Below are positions 9,901-15,797 of a stretch of 23,103 nt of DNA, in pieces. The notes below the pieces were generated by a model. It saw nothing but the letters and a program-made list of their open reading frames with translations. It was not told the origin of the DNA and did no database searches. How positions within the stretch are numbered: the first letter of the stretch is position 1; each line of letters starts with the position of its first letter. This DNA is from Chloroflexota bacterium (GTDB taxonomy: Bacteria; Chloroflexota; Anaerolineae; J102). A program made the position numbers and the translations under genes. The DNA lies in contig JAADFV010000202.1 in NCBI GenBank assembly GCA_013152695.1, forward strand, positions 1 to 23,103. Reading direction: 5' to 3'.

Positions 9901-10357
9901 TTTGCGAGCGAACATGTCCGCCTAACAGGTCTTTGTAGACGGCAAGGAGGCCAAATTGGCGAAATCGACCTGCGCCTCGGTCCAGAATCCAGTTGTCTCG
10001 CGTCAATGTGCGGTTCCAGTATTCGGCGTCGAACCAGCGCATGTGCGGGTAGCGTCCCGCCATGATGCGCTCGGCCAGGGGTTTACAATCGCCGCCAATG
10101 TGGCTAAGCTCGACATCTTTTTCGAGTGTAACGGCACCGATACGTTTGGGTGCCTTTTCGTAGTCGACTTGATCTCCACTGAGGGTGGCGCCGACTACCT
10201 GTCTTTCTGCTTCCACCTCACTGACAGTGTCAAATGCCAGGAGGCGGACATTATCGGGCATCTTGCCATCATTCAATTCCATCAGGTCTTTCTTGAGGAA
10301 AGTCAGCACCCATTGACCGGTGCCACCCAAACCGATAATTACTGCAGGCCTTGTCAT
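6905..10357 (-). CDS. Large tubulin/FtsZ-like protein (Tubulin_2 type)
   Basis: This 1150-aa protein begins with a nucleotide-binding strand-loop MTRPAVIIGLGGTGQW (GLGGTG at 9-14). It has the tubulin-type loop VVSSVAGGTGSAML (GGTGS at 184-188), then IRTRAIVVLPTAFSPGRPSEE and EGVFGVFGVYSLYTPE near 335-350. This order fits the tubulin-like superfamily, which binds GTP and polymerises, but the protein is about three times the length of FtsZ. Residues about 535-695 are a charged, probably coiled-coil helical region. The C-terminal 450 residues are unrecognised. No signal peptide or membrane helix is visible. GAGGAG lies about 8 nt before the ATG. It is second in the operon, 52 nt after the vWA gene, and overlaps the next gene. 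GTPase and polymer formation are inferred from family knowledge; the superfamily call is fairly sure. Confidence 0.8.
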   Translation of the reverse strand: MTRPAVIIGLGGTGQWVLTFLKKDLMELNDGKMPDNVRLLAFDTVSEVEAERQVVGATLSGDQVDYEKAPKRIGAVTLEKDVELSHIGGDCKPLAERIMAGRYPHMRWFDAEYWNRTLTRDNWILDRGAGRFRQFGLLAVYKDLLGGHVRSQILKRLPNAIKEVLATIQGEASFEVIVVSSVAGGTGSAMLTPFGVLARKMAGHMPIRTRAIVVLPTAFSPGRPSEELELRGGATLRELARAMMVPEGYVSRITLVPGNRELDGIEYSRPFDGIYFIDGMREGQPLTADPKHGVFPAAAAWIRQILDDKSGVWFTNYVSTNRAGAQMNDPKRLSEGVFGVFGVYSLYTPERTLKQTYQLKLADRVLRALTDPLADGAGGRLIANPAPKGAPLPTSQSLNILTQPVSWQNEQQTLTPIFSEIAHIIEAGGPNAASEVDKYARAGLGRQRLEGWLPLVTGLPEGARFENLSQDVQAELGADFNTLFPPSDSYKPPRDPSSQEIQLNINRNIPAFLNEHYGGMGADGAEDYGSFGEVARQAMNAHIEIFREALRLNVKALLEENQGRGRLGYTISVLKALEKQLDIFLEFLKAVERKRGQIAKRGELDNDILARQQRWQKARSENPTLLERLQRRYSAKAVQAEKVLLAAHARRINYVREEVLHLRVKQLANAILAYVHDTRVELERWEAMLLEGDRAQDIPGLLRTIDSEKNRIITTVRADQRSEEVETLVQVHEKESSIDPSDIDWALEGIHWQIEPAETHLTFDLKLEPQGVEGGELQVIRPNMSRAMRLRIADRNMAVLGRVLEQRFGQIDEVVPMLKWCENTYPSPKDLAEMLTTKTTLLTSLNDANPGMESFSISINKAEDPAGYTVELEEYTRQLIAGSRKPDNNYPVAVLDCEDPYRLTAVHTQVGLMLEEFSTWWTCEGAYRKEMEKAEGADEKVVKELIQTLQSQFTQPEEKEAIAIEVRWRAQGRGHRVLHPRLVSLLGQRRRLELALQCWALGWVKLVIDEHLPDHKHWILQVPGQDDFWLTPNKRADEAPGDFEALESFVLVGRNHARDRRDVRLDWSALQEALLEQWKTPEGEDDSEPKQSPLCAAIKRALAKDTGLVDQWMAIAGQRIDMQTDNVSYRNPVYRDLSDYARDYFESIPC

Positions 10358-10409
10358 TGGTAATCTCCTCGGAGAATATGAGTGTGAGAGGCGGACATAT
10401 TCATTTTCG

Positions 10410-13400
10410 TTAGCAGGGCGGGCGGTTCATAAGGAAAAAGATCACGCCTGCCCACAAGAGGGGTAAGAGTAACAGGGCTGCGAAGACGGGCATGGTGAGC
10501 CAGGTAAAGCGTCCCCACCTGTTTTTCGAGAGTCTCATGACCGTATTCGAGTCGACGTAAATCTCTTCGTCGAAGCCAACATTGAAAAATGGGGTGGCTT
10601 CGCTGAGAGCATCGTCGCTGTAACTTTCTTCATCATCGTCGAAGGCCTCGCTGGGCCAGTAGAGAGTGACGTTGACATTGCCACCTGGCGTTTCCGCCTG
10701 GATTTTTTCCAGGTCGAGGTCGGGGATACTTCGATCGAGTTGTACGCGTTTGGCAGTGTATTTGCGGCGATTCAGGGTTCCCGAGACATTGACGGAGCCG
10801 ATATCGAGGCCGTCGATCTTGAAGCGCAACTCGGCATTTGCCAGGGGGCCGGTGGCTCGCCGTAAGAGCCACGTATCGAAAAGAATGACGAGGATAAGCA
10901 AGATCAGGGCGAGCAGGGACCAGGGCTGTGATAGCCACGAATCACGGCGAAGGAAGCGCACTGTTTGCTGGTCGGGCACAGTGGGACGGAAGGCCGGGGA
11001 AAGATTCTTGGACTGTAGATCAACCTGGAGCTCGTAGGTGCCGGGGCAATTGGCGTTTTGGGGCCAGCTCGCGACAAAAGTGCCATTTTCGTTCAAGGCA
11101 AAGGTAAGCGGGAATTCGACATCGCTGTCTACGTGGTGCAACTGGCCGCTGACGAGGGTCTCTTTACCGGGACGTAGCAACTTGTCGCCGCGAATGATTT
11201 CGCCCTTGGAGTTGGTGATAGACAGCTCGATGGGCAGAGGATCAGGGTCGGGGAACCAACGGAGGAGAGGATGGATGGTGTAGGTTTTGTCGGCAAGAGG
11301 GGAGGCTACCTGCCACACCATCTTTTGCACCAATTGCATGCACACTTCTTGCTCGAGAGACTGCGTGAGAGGACGAAGTATCTCCGACTTGTAGCCTTCT
11401 TTGAGCAAGATTCGTAATTTGTAGCACCCCTCGGCAAATTGGGGAGTACCGCCCCCGTTACCCAGTTTGGCTACAAAAGTATGTCCATCTGCCGACAACT
11501 GCAGGTCTTTCTGGTCTAACAGGTTGCCGTCGGCATCTTCGAGGATGGCTTCGAAAGGAATGACGTTGTCAATGGCGGCAAATTGTTGTGCCGAGAAAGG
11601 ATTGTTATCTTCATCCAACACCTGCACGGAGACTGTGAGGGGCTGGGGTGCAGCATCTTCTTCGAGGGGGAGGATTTCTCCTTTGGCCGGGGAGATGATG
11701 CTGAAGGTAAAGGGTTGAACTTTGGTGCGCTCGAACTGAAGGCTATGTCGATCGGTAACGGGAAGATAGAGTGATAAATCGTAATTACCCAGCAAACGGA
11801 CGGTAATTTCGTACGTACCGGGGGGATCGACAGCAGCGCCCTCAGGTAACTTGCGTAAGGTCGTTGTGAGGGTAGACTGTCCAAACTTCGGCTTCACCTG
11901 CGTTTTTTCGATGAGAACACCGTCGGCGTTGGTCAGGATGACCTCAAAAGTGTTGGCCTTCTCATCCAGCAAAACATCAGTGGGATCAAGGGGCTCGCCT
12001 TGTTCATCGATGAGACGGATTTCGACCGGTATCGGCACCCCGACCTTTTTCCCATCTTTGACATCGTAGGCAAGAATGAGATCATCCGGGCGTGGTTTGA
12101 TGATTTCGAAATCAAAATGAAGGGCGGGGATGACTTCGAAAGCGCCTGAGGTTTCCAGTACGGTGACAGGCGCAACATCGCCCATGCCTGGTTCGAAACT
12201 TTGCGGATGAGGCGTCTCGACATGCAGACGCCATTGATAACGACCGGCAAAGGGGGTTTTGATGTAAGCAGGTTTGTCGGTTTTAGGATCGAAGGACTCG
12301 TAAATGGCATTTTCGGGATCAGCCAGGCGTAGGTAATACGTTTCCTCGATTTCTTCCCCGGCATAGCCTTTGCCTTGCAGGGTCACTGTTCCTCGCAGGG
12401 GATAATCGGGGAATTCTTTGACCGGCTGTTCCTGTTCGGTGAGGCCGGGTTCTAGAAATTGAAAGACAAACTGCTTGGGACTGACGATGTCGTAATAAGG
12501 CGGATCGGCCACAGCCGAGAAGATATCTTTTTCTGCGGGACTGATGACTTTGGCATCGATACCAACCTCACCTACTTCGACATCGATGTCATCGCACAAA
12601 CTGGCGCCATCCACCTGAATGGAGTACTTGCCAGGAGGAGGGGCATAAAACACGTAGCGTTCATTGGGGCCTTCACGGGTATAATCGTGAATTTGCGCCG
12701 TGCCCATCGTCACCCGGCCATTGCTGAATTCTGCGACTTCCTGTCCCCCCTTTTCCACCGTGATCCGCACGGCCACTTCCTCCAACCTGACGCCCGGATC
12801 GGCGCCGCGTTTGAAGACATGCAAGATAGTGACATTGTTCTGGTAGGGTAAGACCCAAAGCGGTTTGTCGCAGGGCCAGGCCTGCAACTCCGAATTAAGA
12901 AGATTGTCGGTGATTTGCGCCACGCGGGCCGTGACCTCGGTGTTGGCTTCTTCCAGGCTCTCTTTGCGCTCCAAGATGAAGAGCTTGCCACCATGATGTT
13001 CGGCAATTCTTTGCCAGGTGTTGCGCAGGGCGGGGTCAGAAAGGTAGTCGTAGCCGCGAATGCTGGAATCGGCAAAAGCGATGATCCAGATAAAGACGCT
13101 GTCAGGGTTATTCTCACCGCGGAAGGGGAAGTTTTCGGCGATAGGATCGGTGTATGCTTCCAGCTCTTTCAAATAATTATCTTGAGAGCCAAATTCTGTT
13201 TCCGTCCAATCGCAGACATTGTTGACGACATTGATGCAGGGCCCGCCGTCGGTGATCAAGATCACAGCCTTTTTGCGGGAATCTACCGTGCCGGCAGGGG
13301 GTTCCTTCCATTGCTGGATGATTTCCGCCGCTTTTTTGAAGGCAAGAAGATGGTCGGTTGCACCCAGTTGATCGGCACTGGGAATACGGCTCTTTATTTG

Positions 13401-13820
13401 CTCGTCCCTTTGTATTTTCCAGGCACTGAGATTTTCAATCGTTCCTGATATTTCTGTCGTCGGCTCCACATAGGTGGCTGTGTACAGATTCATGTAATTA
13501 GGATCTGTGATGTTGCCATCGCTCGTCCCCCCAAAACCTATCACCGCCAGACGGTGAACAACGCCCGGACAGTGGTAAATGGCGTTGTCACCGATGATAT
13601 CGACCGCTGTAGCAACAGCTGAGCGTCGCAGCTGATGCTGATCATTACGCTCCATGGAGCCCGACTCGTCGATGAGAAATACAAAGTCGACACCTGTACA
13701 GGTTGAATCATCTTGCTGCGCTTGGCTCGAATAAGGCAGCAATGTGCCCAGTAAAAGCACCAGGGCCAGGCCCAAAAGGCTCGAGGAGAGAAGTCGCCAG
13801 ACATGTTGTCTTGTAATCAT
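10410..13820 (-). CDS. Exported von Willebrand A domain protein with two C-terminal membrane segments
   Basis: This 1136-aa protein starts at the ATG at 13820-13818. Residues 1-34 are a signal peptide with a long hydrophobic core and a likely cleavage site after SSQA. The vWA domain spans about 43-330 and has a complete metal-ion-dependent adhesion site: DESGS at 51-55, a Thr near 155 and TDGG at 190-193. Residues about 340-950 are strand-rich and resemble successive Ig-like or other beta-sandwich modules. A transmembrane helix at about 964-984 leads to a roughly 120-residue acidic segment, then a second helix at about 1108-1131 next to the C-terminus NRPPC. With both ends outside, the segment between the helices would face the cytoplasm, where the tubulin-like proteins are. 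It is the first gene of the operon. The vWA call is very strong; the coupling role is inferred. Confidence 0.9.
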   Translation of the reverse strand: MITRQHVWRLLSSSLLGLALVLLLGTLLPYSSQAQQDDSTCTGVDFVFLIDESGSMERNDQHQLRRSAVATAVDIIGDNAIYHCPGVVHRLAVIGFGGTSDGNITDPNYMNLYTATYVEPTTEISGTIENLSAWKIQRDEQIKSRIPSADQLGATDHLLAFKKAAEIIQQWKEPPAGTVDSRKKAVILITDGGPCINVVNNVCDWTETEFGSQDNYLKELEAYTDPIAENFPFRGENNPDSVFIWIIAFADSSIRGYDYLSDPALRNTWQRIAEHHGGKLFILERKESLEEANTEVTARVAQITDNLLNSELQAWPCDKPLWVLPYQNNVTILHVFKRGADPGVRLEEVAVRITVEKGGQEVAEFSNGRVTMGTAQIHDYTREGPNERYVFYAPPPGKYSIQVDGASLCDDIDVEVGEVGIDAKVISPAEKDIFSAVADPPYYDIVSPKQFVFQFLEPGLTEQEQPVKEFPDYPLRGTVTLQGKGYAGEEIEETYYLRLADPENAIYESFDPKTDKPAYIKTPFAGRYQWRLHVETPHPQSFEPGMGDVAPVTVLETSGAFEVIPALHFDFEIIKPRPDDLILAYDVKDGKKVGVPIPVEIRLIDEQGEPLDPTDVLLDEKANTFEVILTNADGVLIEKTQVKPKFGQSTLTTTLRKLPEGAAVDPPGTYEITVRLLGNYDLSLYLPVTDRHSLQFERTKVQPFTFSIISPAKGEILPLEEDAAPQPLTVSVQVLDEDNNPFSAQQFAAIDNVIPFEAILEDADGNLLDQKDLQLSADGHTFVAKLGNGGGTPQFAEGCYKLRILLKEGYKSEILRPLTQSLEQEVCMQLVQKMVWQVASPLADKTYTIHPLLRWFPDPDPLPIELSITNSKGEIIRGDKLLRPGKETLVSGQLHHVDSDVEFPLTFALNENGTFVASWPQNANCPGTYELQVDLQSKNLSPAFRPTVPDQQTVRFLRRDSWLSQPWSLLALILLILVILFDTWLLRRATGPLANAELRFKIDGLDIGSVNVSGTLNRRKYTAKRVQLDRSIPDLDLEKIQAETPGGNVNVTLYWPSEAFDDDEESYSDDALSEATPFFNVGFDEEIYVDSNTVMRLSKNRWGRFTWLTMPVFAALLLLPLLWAGVIFFLMNRPPC

Positions 13821-13827
13821 ATTGAAT

Positions 13828-13833
13828 TCCTCT
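13828..13833 (-). promoter_or_regulatory. Ribosome binding site deciding the vWA gene start
   Basis: AGAGGA on the minus strand lies 7 nt before the ATG at 13820. The frame can be extended upstream to a TTG at 13862, but that codon has no Shine-Dalgarno sequence. It would also place 14 charged residues (MIKRHTALTEEEFN) before a normal signal peptide and overlap a probable terminator. The ATG is therefore preferred. Confidence 0.7.
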
Positions 13834-13860
13834 TCGGTGAGAGCTGTATGTCTCTTGATC

Positions 13861-13882
13861 AAAAAACAGCAGAGCTCTGGTG
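13861..13882 (-). terminator. Probable intrinsic terminator after the HicB gene
   Basis: On the minus strand, directly after the TAA of the HicB-family gene, CACCAG-AGCT-CTGCTG can fold into a 6-bp stem with one C-C mismatch and a 4-nt loop, followed at once by six T residues. The position and layout suit a rho-independent terminator that separates the HicB gene from the vWA/tubulin operon. The stem is short, so read-through is possible. Confidence 0.5.
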
Positions 13883-14215
13883 TTATTGCCCTACTGCTTT
13901 TCTAAATGTTTCGGCTGCCCATTGATTGATGCTTTTACCACTGACTTCAGCCGCGGTGGCTACAGCAGCGTGAATCTCTGGGGGAATCCGCAGCATAATT
14001 TTGCCTGAATAGGAGCGCTGGGGTGGGCGATTCTGCCGTTTGCACGCTTCGAGATAATCATCTACCGCTTTTTCAAAAGCAGCGCGCAGTTCGGCTACCG
14101 ATTCTCCCTGAAAGCCGACGGTATCGTTGATACCGGCAACGCGTCCCACAAAACAGCCATCTTCGTCGTTATATTCGATTTTGGCTGCGTATCCTTTATA
14201 GGTCATCGTTTTCAT
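13883..14215 (-). CDS. HicB-family antitoxin-like protein, orphan
   Basis: This 110-aa protein has the two-part HicB layout. Residues about 4-60 form the partly degenerate RNase H-like HicB fold (YKGYAAKIEYNDEDGCFVGRVAG, then GESVAELRAAFEKAVDDYLE). Residues about 71-108 form a ribbon-helix-helix DNA-binding domain (GKIMLRIPPEIHAAVATAAEVSGKS...). In type II systems HicB neutralises the HicA mRNA interferase and represses its own promoter. I find no HicA-like frame (about 60 aa with a conserved GSH motif) on either side. The ATG at 14215 is chosen because AGGA lies 8 nt upstream; an upstream TTG at 14257 would cut into an inverted repeat. It could be a solitary regulator or the remnant of a toxin-antitoxin pair. 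The family call is strong. Confidence 0.85.
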   Translation of the reverse strand: MKTMTYKGYAAKIEYNDEDGCFVGRVAGINDTVGFQGESVAELRAAFEKAVDDYLEACKRQNRPPQRSYSGKIMLRIPPEIHAAVATAAEVSGKSINQWAAETFRKAVGQ

Positions 14216-14250
14216 CGTTCCGTTCCTATCTGTTCGAGAAAATGCTATGC

Positions 14251-14270
14251 GCCACAATGTTTGTTGTGGC
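14251..14270. repeat. Inverted repeat upstream of the HicB gene, possible operator
   Basis: GCCACAA-tgtttg-TTGTGGC is a perfect 7-bp inverted repeat with a 6-nt spacer, ending 36 nt before the HicB ATG. HicB and other ribbon-helix-helix antitoxins bind palindromes in their own promoters, so an operator role is plausible. On the plus strand a TTTTT run follows five bases after the second arm, so a weak terminator is the alternative. Confidence 0.4.
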
Positions 14271-14568
14271 TGAGCTTTTTGGGCATGTGAGGTCGATGAA
14301 AGGGGTTAGAACAACATCATTTGACCAGGTGCACATACGACCCTTCACCCTCGATCACAGCAATTCCAAGGGTACCGAAAAGGCCTTCGATACGCTTTCA
14401 TTTTGTCGATGGGGGAAATGGGGACGAGAAATGGCGTCCGAAGTTATCTGATGCCGTTCATGCATGGCTTCGTATGATAGCATATGCCGCTAGCGATTGC
14501 AAGAGCTTTTTCCGTTTCAGGAGCAGACCCACGGTGCGCGCTACGCACGTCTATCTTGATGAAAATAA

Positions 14569-14587
14569 TCTGCGCGCGGCGCGCAGA
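14569..14587. repeat. Perfect GC-rich inverted repeat (9-bp arms, 1-nt centre)
   Basis: TCTGCGCGC-G-GCGCGCAGA is a perfect inverted repeat. On the minus strand it is followed by ATTATTTTC, as in an intrinsic terminator, but no minus-strand gene lies upstream to be terminated. A second hairpin (GTGCG-cgcta-CGCAC, 14534-14548, with an outer AGAC/GTCT pairing) lies just before it. An operator or a structured RNA is possible. Confidence 0.45.
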
Positions 14588-14628
14588 CCAAGTGTAGCCC
14601 GGAAAACCTGTAAACTAGGGCACCAACC

Positions 14629-14668
14629 CCCGGTTTCCCGGTTTTCTGGTTTCCTGGTTTACCGGTTT
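14629..14668. repeat. Five-copy tandem octamer, consensus CCCGGTTT
   Basis: The units are CCCGGTTT, CCCGGTTT, TCTGGTTT, CCTGGTTT and ACCGGTTT in strict 8-bp register, followed by a decayed ACCAAAGG. GGTTT is invariant, and variation falls in the first three bases. It lies in non-coding DNA upstream of the SHOCT gene. A simple-sequence repeat or spacer is the most economical reading. Confidence 0.75.
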
Positions 14669-14864
14669 ACCAAAGGTGCCGACTCCCTTTTACCTTTTAC
14701 CCTTGTCACCTTTTTCCTCTTTTCGAAGCAACGGGAAAGCTGGTATTGCCATAAGAAAATAATCTTCATCAAATTGTCATATTTCCGTCAACTGCGCGTC
14801 ATAGACCTTTGCGAAACTGAAGATGCGCCTAGAACAATGTTCTGGCCGCATTTATCTTATTTTC

Positions 14865-14871
14865 AAGGAGG
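14865..14871 (+). promoter_or_regulatory. Strong ribosome binding site for the SHOCT gene
   Basis: AAGGAGG lies 8 nt before the first of three consecutive ATG codons (14880-14888). It fixes the start well downstream of the longest possible frame, which begins at 14823 without a ribosome binding site. Confidence 0.8.
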
Positions 14872-14879
14872 AAACGATC

Positions 14880-15128
14880 ATGATGATGGGTTTTGGTCTT
14901 TTCGGTGTGCTTCTCTTTTTTTTCCTTATCATCGGCGTCGCCATCGTTCTCGTTAGTTTGTTATTTCCCCGGCCCAGTCAACCCCTGACCGATTACCGAT
15001 CTCAACCCCCTCATCGTGCCCTGACGCCATCCAAGGCGGCACTGGATATTCTTAAACAGCGTTATGCCCGCGGCGAATTGAGTAAAGCAGAGTATGAGGC
15101 GATGAAGGAGGAGATTCTTGCCACGTAA
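14880..15128 (+). CDS. Small membrane protein with C-terminal SHOCT domain
   Basis: This 82-aa protein has one N-terminal transmembrane helix (residues about 4-29, GFGLFGVLLFFFLIIGVAIVL), a Pro-rich linker and a SHOCT motif at about 53-80 (AALDILKQRYARGELSKAEYEAM). SHOCT is a short helical module found at the ends of many bacterial proteins. In this arrangement (helix, linker, SHOCT) the protein is commonly a membrane protein of unknown role, often near metal or redox genes. Here the DUF411 lipoprotein gene follows about 120 nt downstream on the same strand, so the two may share a transcript. The domain call is strong; the function is unknown. Confidence 0.85.
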   Translation: MMMGFGLFGVLLFFFLIIGVAIVLVSLLFPRPSQPLTDYRSQPPHRALTPSKAALDILKQRYARGELSKAEYEAMKEEILAT

Positions 15129-15249
15129 GGCAGGTAAACGATTTCTCAGTCAAGGCCTTTTCAAGGTCGTGTTTCTGGCTGTCTTGCTTGATCTAAGAAT
15201 GAGAGATTTTTCAAATTCCCAACTCATTATGGAGGAACGAAAAGTTGTT

Positions 15250-15756
15250 ATGAAACGAGTATTTGTCCTAGGTGCGCTCGCACTCTTTCTGGTTCTGCTG
15301 GTGGGGGCCTGTAGTGCTCCTGCCTCGGATGAGGTTGCTCCTACGGAGGCACCTGTCGAAGAGAGCCTGCCGCAAGTGACACAAGTGACAGTGTACAGGT
15401 CGCCGACCTGAGGCTGTTGCGGCAGTTGGATTAGCTATATGGAGGGAAATGGTTTCACGGTCGAGATCGAGGATGTTGCCGATCTAAGGCCGGTGAAAGC
15501 ACGTTACGATATACCCTCCCAGCTTCGATCCTGCCATACAGCCATCGTCGATGGCTACATTATTGAAGGCCACGTGCCTGTTGCTGACATCGAGCGTCTA
15601 TTGGCGACACGACCGCAAATTGTCGGACTAGCCGTGCCGGGTATGCCTAGTGGCTCTCCGGGCATGGATAGCGGCAATTCGGCCCAGCAACCATTCGATG
15701 TCATCGCATTTGACAAGTCAGGCGGTACAGAAGTATTTGCCAGCTACGGTAAATAG
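15250..15756 (+). CDS. DUF411 lipoprotein, with in-frame TGA at the conserved first Cys
   Basis: Read through one TGA at 15409-15411, this gives a 168-aa DUF411 protein (predicted metal-binding, often linked to copper handling). Residues 1-21 are a lipoprotein signal with lipobox VGA-C21. The core strand VTVYRSPT leads to residue 54 (TGA), then GCCGSW; the family normally reads SPTCGCCGKW. Downstream, RSCHTAIVDGYIIEGHVP (C95) and the conserved IAFDKSGGTEVFAS tail are intact and in the same frame. The ATG at 15250 is preferred because it starts directly at the signal peptide; a GGAGG lies 14 nt upstream, so the ATG at 15229 is an alternative. The interruption could be selenocysteine, a nonsense mutation or a base error. 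If TGA is a stop, the product is a 53-residue lipopeptide and the gene is a pseudogene. Confidence 0.75.
15396..15410 (+). repeat. Inverted repeat ending in the internal TGA
   Basis: CAGGTCG-C-CGACCTG is a perfect 7-bp inverted repeat whose second arm ends with the TG of the in-frame TGA. As RNA it could form a 6-bp hairpin with a GCC triloop. It encodes the conserved RSPT, so part of the symmetry may be coincidence. It lies before the UGA, whereas known bacterial selenocysteine hairpins lie after it. Confidence 0.5.
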
Positions 15757-15797
15757 GTTATACTCCTTGCTATCCTAGCAGAAGTTAACCCATTTTT

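Larger units (their letters stand above)
14216..14879. other. Intergenic region without a convincing gene, rich in inverted and tandem repeats
   Basis: About 660 bp separates the divergent HicB and SHOCT genes. Long frames here show no recognisable domain, lack ribosome binding sites or run through the octamer repeat, so I call none of them. The region holds the inverted repeat at 14251-14270, two GC-rich hairpins between 14525 and 14587, the octamer repeat at 14629-14668, and a pyrimidine-rich tract at about 14681-14720. A TTGTCA at 14774-14779 could be a -35 box for the plus-strand genes, but no good -10 box follows it. Confidence 0.6.

Noticed and set aside
13821..13862. Longer vWA gene starting at TTG 13862
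   Set aside because: The extension puts charged residues before the signal peptide, lacks a ribosome binding site and reaches into the probable terminator.
14318..14398. Short minus-strand stretch reading LGIAVIEGEGSYVHLVK before a stop codon
   Set aside because: It looks protein-like and could be a gene remnant, but it is only about 26 codons, is closed upstream by a stop and is too short to assign to a family.
14242..14451. 69-codon plus-strand frame upstream of the HicB gene
   Set aside because: It overlaps the likely operator palindrome, lacks a good ribosome binding site and its composition does not look protein-like. It is also not HicA-like.
14629..14668. CRISPR array
   Set aside because: The units are 8 bp with no spacers and no cas genes are nearby; it is a simple tandem repeat.
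14321..14956. 211-codon plus-strand frame spanning the intergenic region
   Set aside because: It has no ribosome binding site, reads through the octamer repeat, overlaps the SHOCT gene in another frame and encodes no recognisable domain.
15409..15411. General UGA reassignment in this organism
   Set aside because: TGA ends the kinase and acr3 genes at natural family lengths, and no other gene here has an internal TGA.
15439..15756. Independent gene starting at the ATG after the internal TGA
   Set aside because: There is no ribosome binding site, and it would lack the conserved first strand and the cysteine motif of DUF411. It is better read as the continuation of the lipoprotein frame.
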